In this document: positions 8,635-17,423 of the stretch, one piece after another
Numbering within the stretch: the first letter of the stretch is position 1
Layout: each line of letters begins with the position of its first letter
Source: an uncultured Thermoleophilia bacterium
Lineage (GTDB): Bacteria > Actinomycetota > Thermoleophilia > UBA2241
Length of the DNA: 53,253 nt
Assembly (NCBI GenBank): GCA_903927755.1
Contig: CAIYOD010000072.1
Location: 1 to 53,253, forward strand
Direction: 5' to 3'
Notes under the pieces: model-generated
The model's database searches: none
Told to the model about the DNA's origin: nothing
The model's input: the letters and a program-made list of their open reading frames with translations, nothing else
Made by a program: the position numbers and the translations under genes

Positions 8635-9162
8635 ATGACAGACGCAGGCTTCGACCTCGCCGCCCACGTGCGCGACATCCCGGATTTCCCCAAAGAGGGC
8701 ATCCTCTTCCGCGACATCATGCCGCTGCTGCAGGAGCCGAGGGCTCTGCGCGAGGCCGTCGATCGCCTGGTCGAGTACGGCACGGGCAAGCACATCGACG
8801 TCGTGATGGGTGCGGAGGCGCGCGGGTTCATCCTCGGCGCAGCGGTGGCCTACGGCCTGGGCGCCGGCTTCGTCTGCGCGCGCAAGCCCGGCAAGCTGCC
8901 GCACGACACCATCTCCGCCGAGTACGACCTCGAGTACGGCACCGACAAGCTCGAGGTCCACGCCGATGCGATCAAGCCGGGGCAGAGGGTGCTGGTCCAC
9001 GACGACCTCCTGGCCACGGGCGGCACGGCACGAGCCAAGATAGAGCTCGTCGAGAAGCTCGGCGGCGTGGTCGTCGGCGTCGCCTTCATCATCGAACTCT
9101 CCGCCCTCGAAGGCCGCAAGAAGCTCGAAGGCCACGACGTCTTCAGTCTGATCACGTACTGA
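8635..9162 (+). CDS. apt: Adenine phosphoribosyltransferase
   Basis: This 175-aa cytosolic enzyme salvages adenine to AMP using PRPP. Family features are all visible: the N-terminal hood ([19 protein letters not shown]), [21 protein letters not shown], the [11 protein letters not shown] segment, and the PRPP loop [14 protein letters not shown]. Length is normal. Its ATG follows AAGGAGA by 4 nt and is 20 bp after ftsR, so it is probably the last gene of the RsiG-like/FHA/FtsR operon. A GC-rich hairpin lies just downstream. Confidence 0.95.
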   Translation: MTDAGFDLAAHVRDIPDFPKEGILFRDIMPLLQEPRALREAVDRLVEYGTGKHIDVVMGAEARGFILGAAVAYGLGAGFVCARKPGKLPHDTISAEYDLEYGTDKLEVHADAIKPGQRVLVHDDLLATGGTARAKIELVEKLGGVVVGVAFIIELSALEGRKKLEGHDVFSLITY

Positions 9163-9182
9163 CGTCGCAGGGCGGGCGGCGC

Positions 9183-9208
9183 TTCGCCGGCCCGGCAAGG
9201 CCGGCGAA
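9183..9208. terminator. Hairpin between convergent apt and SGNH-like gene
   Basis: TTCGCCGGCC and GGCCGGCGAA form a perfect 10-bp inverted repeat with a 6-nt loop, 21 bp past the apt stop and 60 bp from the end of the convergent gene. There is no T tract on either side, so it may be a bidirectional stability or termination hairpin rather than a canonical intrinsic terminator. Confidence 0.55.
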
Positions 9209-9268
9209 CACGTGTTCGTGGCCCGAGCCGTCGCGCCTCGTCAGGTGTGGGTGGCTCCGGGCTGAGCG

Positions 9269-10372
9269 TCAGCGCGCCGCACTCAGCTCCGCGCCGTCTC
9301 TCGCCATCAGCGCCACCAGTTCTCCTGCGAGGCGACGCTGCCAGCGGGCGCGGCCGGGCTCGACGAGGTGCACCAGATCGTGGAAGTCGGAGCTGGGGAG
9401 CGCGTGCTCGCGTTCAAGGTCGAGATACGGCACGTGCCGCTCGCGCGCCATGGCTCGGACGGGGCCCTGATACATGGCCAGGACCTGGTCGAAGCGGCCG
9501 CGGACCGCCTCGCGGTTCAGGGGCAGCTCGACGAGGACGACGTTGAGACCACGCTCCTGGGCGCAGGCGACGACCTGCTCGAGCATCGCGAGGTTGTACG
9601 CCACGTTGGCGCGAAAGCGCGGGTACGCTCTCTCGAACCAGGTCGCCACCATGCTGTCCTTCTGCGCCGGAGTGTAGCTGCGCTCCAGCGTGTACTTGGA
9701 CGCTTCGTACTCGTGGCGCGCGGCGCCGCTGGAGGAGAACCTGTCGCCGACGACGCCGCCGAGGTAGGTGAAGATGCCGGGGAGGATCGTGGCGGCGCTC
9801 GTGTAGTGCCCGTACTCCTCCGCCACATAGCGCTGCAGGCGGCTGCTCGTCATCAGCAGTCCGATACCGACGACTTCTTGCTCGCTGTGGGCAGGGGAAG
9901 CGGTGAAACGCCCCGGACCGACGCCGACGATCACCCAGGTCGGCGAATCCGGCACATTGTCGACGATCGCCAGGGTCTCGGCGAAGTCCTGGTTCGAGGT
10001 GCTGGCGTTCCACGCGACGATGCGCGAGCCCCCGAGTCGGGCTACATCGGCTGCAAGAGACGGGCCACCGACCAAAGCCTCTCGCGCTGACGAGCCTCCG
10101 ACGAGGTACACCGAGCACACGGTGGGGGGGACGCGCTTGTTGTGCCCGACGATCCACGAGACGTAGGCGGACGTGTCGTCGTCGTCACGCAGGCAGTACT
10201 CCGCCGGGATGGCGGTCCACAGACCGCTGGTGAAGACGTAGTTGAGAGTGCCGAGCACCACCATAAGGAGGAGGGCGCCCAAGACCGGGGCAACGAGACC
10301 CCTGTCCAGGAGCCCGGCGCGAAACGCGCTCATGCCATCTGGGGGAGGCTCGCGACTGTCTCGGCATTCCAT
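9269..10372 (-). CDS. Membrane-anchored SGNH-hydrolase-like protein, function unknown
   Basis: This is a 367-aa protein with one N-terminal transmembrane helix (about residues 27-48) and an exported domain. Residues 88-98 (YLVGGSSAREA) look like SGNH block I with the nucleophile serine. D332 and H335 in DLVHLVEPG look like block V. This arrangement resembles the acyltransferase/esterase accessory proteins (AlgX- and DltD-like) that modify envelope polymers, but I cannot name the substrate. The start could be ATG 10372 or the ATG 13 codons later; neither has a clear ribosome site. It stands alone, convergent with apt, with no polymer-synthesis genes beside it. Confidence 0.6.
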   Translation of the reverse strand: MECRDSREPPPDGMSAFRAGLLDRGLVAPVLGALLLMVVLGTLNYVFTSGLWTAIPAEYCLRDDDDTSAYVSWIVGHNKRVPPTVCSVYLVGGSSAREALVGGPSLAADVARLGGSRIVAWNASTSNQDFAETLAIVDNVPDSPTWVIVGVGPGRFTASPAHSEQEVVGIGLLMTSSRLQRYVAEEYGHYTSAATILPGIFTYLGGVVGDRFSSSGAARHEYEASKYTLERSYTPAQKDSMVATWFERAYPRFRANVAYNLAMLEQVVACAQERGLNVVLVELPLNREAVRGRFDQVLAMYQGPVRAMARERHVPYLDLEREHALPSSDFHDLVHLVEPGRARWQRRLAGELVALMARDGAELSAAR

Positions 10373-10611
10373 GGCAAGAACCCTACTGCTCGGCCGCCCG
10401 GAAGACCAAGAACATGCCGCCCGCCGGTCGACCTCGCCGGGCAGAGTGGTGGTGGCGTGACCGCGGGCACAGACGTCGAGCCGCGCGCGGAGAAACGCCG
10501 TCCGGCGTGGCTCCGAGGCCTAGCTTTACATAACGGAGATTATCGCGTGTAGTCGAGAACACCGAACTGCCGTTTTTGACAGATCGTTGGGCGAAGAACC
10601 GCCGAGAACGG
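10373..10611. other. Intergenic gap with no recognised gene
   Basis: These 239 bp separate the SGNH-like gene from the nudix gene, both on the minus strand. The centre (about 10520-10580) is AT-richer than the surroundings and contains TTGACA on the plus strand at 10575-10580, but no matching -10 was found. No RNA gene, repeat or convincing terminator was recognised. It presumably holds the end of the 34-kb minus-strand transcription block and the promoter of the SGNH-like gene. Confidence 0.5.
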
Positions 10612-11112
10612 CTACCAGCGACGTCCCAGGTACTGCGGCGACGAGGGCATCTCCCTCACGCACGCACTCAGGAACTCGGCGACGGGCGGGCGCAGGTCGA
10701 CCGACTGGAGCTGGAACTCGTTCAGGAAGCGCGCGTTGAGGACCTTGACGTCCTGCGGCTCCGGCAAGGCCTCCGCCGGCGCGGAGATCTCGAAGATCAG
10801 GTGGATCACGTGTTTCGCGTAGTCGGGCTCGGGCGAGATCGATTCGACGATCGCGATGAGGCGCTGCACGCCGACGCGCAGGCCGAGCTCCTCCTGGAGC
10901 TCGCGGCGCAGCGCGTCGGAGAGCGTCTCGCCGAACTCGACGCCGCCGCCGGGAAGAAGCCAGTAGCGTTCGTCGCCTCTTCCCTGCTCTACCATCAAGA
11001 TACTACCCTCATGGATGAGCAGGCCTGCGACGCGAATAGTAGGCTTGTCGCCCGGATCCGCGGCGTCGTCTGCCACGAGGCGAGGCTCGGGATCGGGAGT
11101 CACGTCGGGCAT
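10612..11112 (-). CDS. NUDIX hydrolase
   Basis: This 166-aa pyrophosphohydrolase has a complete Nudix box, G-x5-E-x7-R-E-x2-E-E-x-G, around residues 57-79 (GGVEFGETLSDALRRELQEE followed by LGL). Nudix enzymes cleave nucleoside diphosphates linked to another moiety; the substrate here (modified dNTP, NDP-sugar or cofactor) cannot be told from sequence. The ATG starts one base after the dut stop codon, so the two are coupled. Pairing with dUTPase would fit nucleotide-pool cleaning, which is inference. It is the last gene of the long minus-strand block. Confidence 0.87.
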   Translation of the reverse strand: MPDVTPDPEPRLVADDAADPGDKPTIRVAGLLIHEGSILMVEQGRGDERYWLLPGGGVEFGETLSDALRRELQEELGLRVGVQRLIAIVESISPEPDYAKHVIHLIFEISAPAEALPEPQDVKVLNARFLNEFQLQSVDLRPPVAEFLSACVREMPSSPQYLGRRW

Positions 11113-11113
11113 G

Positions 11114-11569
11114 TCACCTCTCCCCCATGCCGCTGGAGCCGAACCCGCGCTCGCCGCGATGGGTGTCGTCGAGCGTGTCGGCCTTGGTCAGGCTCACTTG
11201 GGTGAGCGGGAGAAACAGGAGTTGCGCGATGCGGTCGCCCACGGCCACGTGGAAGCTCGCGTTCGCGTCGGTGTTCAGGAGGATGATGCGCACTTCGCCA
11301 CGATATCCCGGATCGATGAGTCCCGGGGCGTTGACGATGGAGATGCCGTGGCGGGCCGCAAGGCCGGAGCGGGGCAACGTGAGCGCGCCCAGGTGGCTCG
11401 GCAGCCCGAGTGCGACGCCGGTGCCGACCACGGCGCGCTCGAGCGGGGCAAGCGTAGCCTCCTCCGCCGCGTAGAGATCGTAGGCGGCGTCGTGCTCGTA
11501 GGCTCTTTCGGGCAGACGGGCGTCCGCCGAGAGCAGCCGCACGGGGACGGGCAGGCCGGCGTCAGGCAT
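11114..11569 (-). CDS. dut: dUTP diphosphatase
   Basis: This 151-aa homotrimeric enzyme hydrolyses dUTP to dUMP and pyrophosphate, keeping uracil out of DNA and feeding dTMP synthesis. All five family motifs are present in order: DAAYDLYA, PRSGLAARHG, NAPGLIDPGYRGEV with the catalytic Asp, VGDRIAQLL, and the C-terminal P-loop-like RGERGFGSSG. Length is typical. The start overlaps the end of hflX by 8 bp, indicating translational coupling. Confidence 0.96.
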   Translation of the reverse strand: MPDAGLPVPVRLLSADARLPERAYEHDAAYDLYAAEEATLAPLERAVVGTGVALGLPSHLGALTLPRSGLAARHGISIVNAPGLIDPGYRGEVRIILLNTDANASFHVAVGDRIAQLLFLPLTQVSLTKADTLDDTHRGERGFGSSGMGER

Positions 11570-12932
11570 CGTCGCCGGCTTCCCTGGTCGGCTCGGACGC
11601 GTCGTCGACGAGGTCGCCGGCCTCGTCGTCCTCGTCCGGGACCTCAGGCTCGAGACGGAAGCGCGCGTAGCGCCCGGCTTCAGCCGCGGGCAGCCGGGCC
11701 TCGAAGATCACGCCGTCCGGCGTGTGCTCCTCGCTCACGTCGCTGGCGATCCCGCGCAGGCGGTGCATCTCGGCCGCCTCGGTGTAGGGAAAGAGCAGGC
11801 GGACCGGACGCAGCGCGCGGTCGAAGAAGCGGCCCAGACGCGCGCGCAGCTCGTCGAGGCCCAGATCGGCGCCGGCGGCGATGAACTCGGCCTCCGGGTA
11901 CAGCGCGCGAAGCCGCGTCAGCTTGCCCTCATCCAGGCGGTCGATCTTGTTGAACACGACGATCCGGGGAGCCGTGCTGCCGATCATGTCGAGCACGTCC
12001 GCCACCGTCTTCTCGCGCACGGCGATCTCGGCAGGGTCGAGGCTGGCGTCGGCGATCACGAGCACTACGTCGGCCAGGGTCGTCTCCTCGAGCGTGCTGG
12101 CGAAGGCGTCGACGAGCTGGTGCGGCAGCTTGCGGATGAACCCGACCGTGTCGGTCACCACGTAGTCCCTGTCGTGGTAGCGGAAGGTCCGCGAGGTCGG
12201 GTCAAGGGTCTCGAAGAGGCGGTCACGCACGGACACCTGCGCGTCGGTGAGCGCGTTGAGCAGCGTGGACTTGCCTGAGTTGGTGTAGCCGGCGAGCGCG
12301 ACGAGAGGCACACCGGTGCGGAGACGCTTGGCGCGCTGCGTGCGCCGCGTTCGCGCCATCTGCTCGATGCGCTTGCGGAGCGTCTGGATGCGCTTGCGCA
12401 CGACGCGCCGGTCGACCTCCATCTTGGTCTCGCCGGGGCCGCGCATGTCGACGCCGGCGCCCAGGCGGCTCATGACGAGGCCCTTGCCGCGCATACGCGT
12501 GAGCTCGTACTCGAGCTGGGCGAGGTGCACCTGCATGGTGCCCTCCAGCGAATCGGCGTGCTTGCTGAACACGGTGAGGATGAGCTCGGTGCGGTCGAGC
12601 ACGTCGGCGTCCACGGCGTCGAGGACCGAGGCGACCTGCGCCGGAGAGAGGTCGTCCTCGCAGACGGCGACGGTGGCCTTGTTCTCGACGACGACCTCCT
12701 TGAGGTCGGCCATCTTGCCCTTGCCCAGGTAGGTGCGCGGGTTGGGAGAGTCCCGGTGCTGGATCACGTCGGCGACCCAATCCATGTCCGCCGAGCGCAG
12801 GAGCTCCTTGATCTCGCTCAGCTGCTCGTCCTCGCCGGGATCCGCACGACCGCCGCCGGGAACGACCGCGAACACGACCGAGCGAGGGCGGACGACAGTG
12901 GCGCCGGTCTCTTGTCCGGTCTCAGTGTCCAC
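11562..12932 (-). CDS. hflX: GTPase HflX
   Basis: This 456-aa ribosome-associated GTPase splits stalled or heat-damaged 70S ribosomes in characterised bacteria. An N-terminal HflX domain (TYLGKGKMADLKEVV, then ELILTVFSKHADSLEGTMQV) is followed by a coiled-coil arginine-rich linker with the MRGPGETKMEVDRR motif. The G domain has GYTNSGKSTLLNAL, DTVGFIRKLP and NKID. The start is GTG 12932 behind AGGAGGATCGCCC; the frame stays open further upstream but without a ribosome site. It lies 26 bp after dapL. Confidence 0.93.
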   Translation of the reverse strand: MDTETGQETGATVVRPRSVVFAVVPGGGRADPGEDEQLSEIKELLRSADMDWVADVIQHRDSPNPRTYLGKGKMADLKEVVVENKATVAVCEDDLSPAQVASVLDAVDADVLDRTELILTVFSKHADSLEGTMQVHLAQLEYELTRMRGKGLVMSRLGAGVDMRGPGETKMEVDRRVVRKRIQTLRKRIEQMARTRRTQRAKRLRTGVPLVALAGYTNSGKSTLLNALTDAQVSVRDRLFETLDPTSRTFRYHDRDYVVTDTVGFIRKLPHQLVDAFASTLEETTLADVVLVIADASLDPAEIAVREKTVADVLDMIGSTAPRIVVFNKIDRLDEGKLTRLRALYPEAEFIAAGADLGLDELRARLGRFFDRALRPVRLLFPYTEAAEMHRLRGIASDVSEEHTPDGVIFEARLPAAEAGRYARFRLEPEVPDEDDEAGDLVDDASEPTREAGDDA

Positions 12933-12958
12933 GGGCGATCCTCCTGCGCTGCGGTCGT

Positions 12959-14122
12959 CTAGAGTCGTACTCGCTCCTCGATGCGCCGCACGGCCTCTTC
13001 GAGGAGGTCGTCCGGCACCGTCAGTGACAGGCGCACGTAGCCTTCTCCGGACGGCCCGTAGGCCGCTCCCGGCGTGACCACGACGTCGGCCTGCTCCAGC
13101 ACCTGCTGCGTGAAGCCGGCGGAGGTGTAGCCTTCGGGCACCGGCACCCACAGGTAGATGGTTCCCTTGGGAGGCTCGACATGCATGCCGACCGTGCGGA
13201 GCGCGTTCACGAGCAGGTCGCGACGGTGCTGGTAGACGCGGCACATCTCGCGGACGCACTCCTGCGAGCCGGAGAGCGCGGCGGCGGCGGCGCGCTGCAC
13301 GGCGCCGAACATGCCGGAGTCCAGGTTCGTCTTGAGGCGCCAGTACGCGTCGACGAGTTCGGGGTTGCCGACGATGGCGCCGGCGCGCCAGCCGGTCATG
13401 TTGTAGCTCTTGGAGAGGCTGAACAGCTCCACGCCGACCTCGGACGCCCCGGGCGTCGCGAGGAAGCTCGGCGCCACGTAGCCATCGTAGGTGATGTCCG
13501 CATACGCGTTGTCGTGGACCACGACGAGGTCGTTCGTCCTGGCGAACGCGACCAGGCGAGCGAAGAAGTCGTCCTCGATCACGGCGCCCGTCGGGTTGTT
13601 GGGATAGCTCACGAAGATCATCCTGGCGCGCTCGAGCGTCTCGGATGGTATCGCCTCGAGGTCAGGCTGGAAGCCCAACTCCGGCAGCAGCGGGAGGTAC
13701 GCGGCCTCGCCGTCCGCGAGCCTGGGGCCCGTGACGTACACGGGGTACCCGGGATCGGCGGCCAGCGCCAGGTCGCCCGGGTCGAGCAGCACCTGACAGA
13801 TGTGGGCGATGCCCTCCTTGGCGCCGAGCAGCGGGACGATCTGGTCGGCCGGGTCGAGCGTGACGCCGAAGCGCGTCGCGTAGAACCCGGCCACGGCCTC
13901 ACGGAAGCCGGACTCGCCCTGGTTGCTGGGGTACTGGTGCGTGGCCGGATCGGCGGCGCCCGCCGCAAGCGCCTCGATGACGTGCGGCGGCGTGGGCAGG
14001 TCGGGATCGCCGATCCCGAGACTGATGACGTCGATCCCGGCCGCCTTGCGCTCGGCGATCTGCCGCTCGATGGCGGCGAACAGGTACGGCGGCAGCGTGC
14101 GCACGCGCTCTGCGATCCTCAT
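12959..14122 (-). CDS. dapL: LL-diaminopimelate aminotransferase (DapL)
   Basis: This 387-aa PLP-dependent fold-type I aminotransferase converts tetrahydrodipicolinate directly to LL-diaminopimelate with glutamate as amino donor. It bypasses the succinylase and acetylase branches. Visible motifs are SLGIGDPDLPTP at the N-terminus, YPNNPTGA, DNAYADI and the PLP lysine in SLSKSYNMTGWRAG (about residue 238). It is adjacent to dapF, the next enzyme in the pathway; dapA and dapB lie about 18 kb away in the same strand block. Related aminotransferases with other substrates share this fold, but the neighbourhood supports DapL. Confidence 0.88.
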   Translation of the reverse strand: MRIAERVRTLPPYLFAAIERQIAERKAAGIDVISLGIGDPDLPTPPHVIEALAAGAADPATHQYPSNQGESGFREAVAGFYATRFGVTLDPADQIVPLLGAKEGIAHICQVLLDPGDLALAADPGYPVYVTGPRLADGEAAYLPLLPELGFQPDLEAIPSETLERARMIFVSYPNNPTGAVIEDDFFARLVAFARTNDLVVVHDNAYADITYDGYVAPSFLATPGASEVGVELFSLSKSYNMTGWRAGAIVGNPELVDAYWRLKTNLDSGMFGAVQRAAAAALSGSQECVREMCRVYQHRRDLLVNALRTVGMHVEPPKGTIYLWVPVPEGYTSAGFTQQVLEQADVVVTPGAAYGPSGEGYVRLSLTVPDDLLEEAVRRIEERVRL

Positions 14123-14158
14123 GGTCCTCCGGAGATGCGGGTCTTCGCGGTGGTGGCC

Positions 14159-15028
<870 letters not shown>

Positions 15029-15090
15029 TCGTCATGACCCCCTGTGAGCGTACAGCGCGGAGCGCGATGCACCGCGCCGGAACGGGAATC

Positions 15091-16032
15091 CTACCACGAC
15101 CCGGTCTGGACGAGGCGAAGGACGTCCTGCGCGACGGCGGCCGGAGGGCGCCCCGTCGTGGCCACCTTGGTCGCATCCGGCAGCTTGCGCAGCCACGTGA
15201 GCTGGCGGCGCGCCAGGGCGCGCGTGCGCGACTTCATACGCGCCGCCGCCTCATCCAGCGTGAGCTCACCGTCGAGGACGGCGCAGAGCTCGCGCACGCC
15301 GATGGCCTGGGCGGCCGTGCGCGAGAACGGTCCGGTCGCCCGCGCGGCCGCGACTTCTTCGAGCGCACCGGCGGCGAGCATCTCGTCGACGCGCTCGTCG
15401 ATGCGCGTCTTGAGCGCGGCGCGGTCGTCGTCCGGGACGAGGGCGACGAGCCGGTGCGCGTAGCGGCCGCCGGCGTTCCAGAGCTCACCCGTCTGGGGAG
15501 TTCCGCCGTCGCGTCGCTCGCCCTCGAGCGTCTCGAAGGCGCGGATCACGCGGCGCATGTTGCGCAGGTCGGTGCGGGCCGCCACCTCCGGCGCGCGGCG
15601 GCCGAGCTCGGCGGCCATCTCGTGCGGCGCGCGTTGCCAGCGCTCTTCGAGCGCGTGCCTCCGCTCCTCGTCCGGCGCCGCGCCGAAGGCCAGGTCACCC
15701 AGTGCGGCGCGAAGGTAGAGACCGGAGCCGCCCTCGACGATCACGCGCTTGCCGGCCTGGAGCAGGCCGTCGATGATCCCGTGCGCCAGGGCGGCGAACT
15801 CGGCCACGGAGCAGTCGTCCTGTGGCGAGGCCCAGCCGACGAGGTGATACCGTGCCCTCGCCCGCGCGCCGGCATCCGGCTGATTGGTGACGATCGGCAG
15901 CCCGGCGTACACCTGCATGGAGTCGGCGACCACGATGTCCGCCTCGAGCCGGGCTGCGAGTTCGAGCGCCACGTCGCTCTTCCCGAGGGCGGTGGCGCCG
16001 AACAGGGCCACCACCGGCGGCGCGTCAGTCAT
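15091..16032 (-). CDS. miaA: tRNA dimethylallyltransferase
   Basis: This 313-aa enzyme adds a dimethylallyl group to A37 of tRNAs reading UNN codons. The P-loop reads LFGATALGKS, followed by ADSMQVYAGLPIVTNQP and the C-terminal tRNA-contacting region FSRTAAQAIG and RTRALARRQLTWLR. MiaB, which thiolates the product to ms2i6A, is encoded 2.7 kb upstream in the same block. I chose ATG 16032; a GTG at 16044 would add four residues. The start overlaps the AMMECR1 gene by 8 bp. Confidence 0.94.
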   Translation of the reverse strand: MTDAPPVVALFGATALGKSDVALELAARLEADIVVADSMQVYAGLPIVTNQPDAGARARARYHLVGWASPQDDCSVAEFAALAHGIIDGLLQAGKRVIVEGGSGLYLRAALGDLAFGAAPDEERRHALEERWQRAPHEMAAELGRRAPEVAARTDLRNMRRVIRAFETLEGERRDGGTPQTGELWNAGGRYAHRLVALVPDDDRAALKTRIDERVDEMLAAGALEEVAAARATGPFSRTAAQAIGVRELCAVLDGELTLDEAAARMKSRTRALARRQLTWLRKLPDATKVATTGRPPAAVAQDVLRLVQTGSW

Positions 16033-16609
16033 CCGAGGGCGCACCCGCCGGATTGCCGGCGGCGGCCGGCGCGTCGCCCTGCCGGAAGCGCGTGACGCGA
16101 AAACGCCGCACGTCGAAGGGCTGGTCGTCGGCGATTCCCGCCTTCTGGCGCGCGATGCTCACCTGGAGGTCGACCGTGTCGACGCCAGTGAGCGCCGGCA
16201 GCAGGACGCCGCGCCGGAATCCGGCCTCGACGATCACGCCGTAGGTCTGGGGCTCGAGGTCGGCCACCGTGCAAGGCTCGCTGCGGCCCAGCACGTCCAC
16301 CGAGCACGTCAGGGCGTCGACCTCCTCGCTCGCCACCGGAGGGAAGCGCGGGTCGCTCATCGCCGAGGAGCGCGCATTGCGGGCGATCTCCCAGCCGAGC
16401 GACGCCTCTGCGGGCTCCAGCGTGCCGATGCAGCCGCGCAGCTCGCCGTGCTTCTTGAGCGTCACGAAGCAGGCGGCTCTGCACGCGTAGAAGGCGTCCT
16501 CGGGTGGCTCGGGCGCCCGGCCGCCGTTCACGTAGGAGCGCACGCAGGCGAAGGCGTAGTCCGCCGGTCCTGAGACCGGCGCGTCGCCCGCGTCGTCCAG
16601 GTCGCTCAC
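16025..16609 (-). CDS. AMMECR1 domain protein
   Basis: This 194-aa protein matches the AMMECR1 family, with the invariant LRGCIG motif (GELRGCIGTLEP) and the downstream DPRFPPV segment. The biochemical function is not established. In many prokaryotes AMMECR1 is joined to or sits beside a MEMO-like protein and a radical-SAM enzyme (AmmeMemoRadiSam). Here it overlaps the MEMO gene by 4 bp (GTGA). A longer open frame upstream is a shadow of the MEMO gene. No radical-SAM gene of that family is in the window, although miaB, another radical-SAM gene, is adjacent. Confidence 0.88.
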   Translation of the reverse strand: MSDLDDAGDAPVSGPADYAFACVRSYVNGGRAPEPPEDAFYACRAACFVTLKKHGELRGCIGTLEPAEASLGWEIARNARSSAMSDPRFPPVASEEVDALTCSVDVLGRSEPCTVADLEPQTYGVIVEAGFRRGVLLPALTGVDTVDLQVSIARQKAGIADDQPFDVRRFRVTRFRQGDAPAAAGNPAGAPSDD

Positions 16610-17400
16610 GCCGGGGCGTCCGCCGGCACGGGCCGGGGACCGAAGCGCGCGACCAGGTAGCCGACGCCGTAGGGACCTTCGTAGCTGAAGATCTCGGGGT
16701 CGACGACGGCGTCGTCGCCGAGGAAACCGCCGAGCGCGACGAAGCTGCGCAGGCCGCACTCGGCGGCCCCGTCCAACAGCACCGGCTCGATGCGCATGAG
16801 GGCGGGGAAGTCGCCAACGCCGAGCAGGCTCACGACCTCGTCGTCGAACAGCTTGCCGCGCGGATCGTACGGGGCCGGCGCCCCGTGGATGAGCGCGTGC
16901 GAGAGGTCGCCGGAGGCGAGGAACAGCGTGTCCCTGCCGAGCTCCTCGGCGCAGCGCCGCACCAGCTGGCCCAGCGCCCGATGCTCGGCGTACGGCCCCA
17001 CCACGGAGAGGCTGACGATGCGGTCGGGCCGCAGGAAGCTCAGCGGGACCAGCACGCCCCAGTCGAGCACCTCGCCGTCGTCCGGGATGAGGCGCAGTTT
17101 GCGGCTGTCCCCGGCCAGGGCAAGCATCAGTTCCGCGAACTGAACGTCGTTGTCGTAGCTGAAGGCGGCATCGGGACAGCGGAAGCGGCCGAAGTCGCCG
17201 CGCAGGCGCTCACTCGTCTTGACCGCGTGAGAGGCGCCGAAGTCGTCCGCGTGCGGGGAGATGACGACGATCGTGTCCGGCTGGCCCACGGTGGCGGCGA
17301 GCTTCTCCATCGCCGTGACGGTCGCCGCGATCTTGTTGCGCGCGGTGCCGCCGACCTCGGGGATGAGCAGTGGAGGGTGAGGGCAGATGCAGCCTTGCAT
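16606..17400 (-). CDS. MEMO-like / class III extradiol dioxygenase-fold protein
   Basis: This 264-aa protein has the fold of MEMO and class III extradiol dioxygenase subunit B, with PHPPLLIPEVGG at the N-terminus, VVISPHADDFGASH, and SGDLSHALI. His residues in these segments are candidate metal ligands. The substrate is unknown. ATG 17400 follows AGGAGG by 7 nt. It is co-translated with AMMECR1 and lies 23 bp after miaB, so the MEMO/AMMECR1 pair is inserted between the two genes for the same tRNA modification pathway. Confidence 0.85.
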   Translation of the reverse strand: MQGCICPHPPLLIPEVGGTARNKIAATVTAMEKLAATVGQPDTIVVISPHADDFGASHAVKTSERLRGDFGRFRCPDAAFSYDNDVQFAELMLALAGDSRKLRLIPDDGEVLDWGVLVPLSFLRPDRIVSLSVVGPYAEHRALGQLVRRCAEELGRDTLFLASGDLSHALIHGAPAPYDPRGKLFDDEVVSLLGVGDFPALMRIEPVLLDGAAECGLRSFVALGGFLGDDAVVDPEIFSYEGPYGVGYLVARFGPRPVPADAPA

Positions 17401-17423
17401 GACGATGCCTCCTGGTCGCCGGC

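Noticed and set aside
9163..9268. Attachment site or small mobile remnant at the apt end
   Set aside because: Only one inverted repeat is present, with no integrase, direct repeat or composition change.
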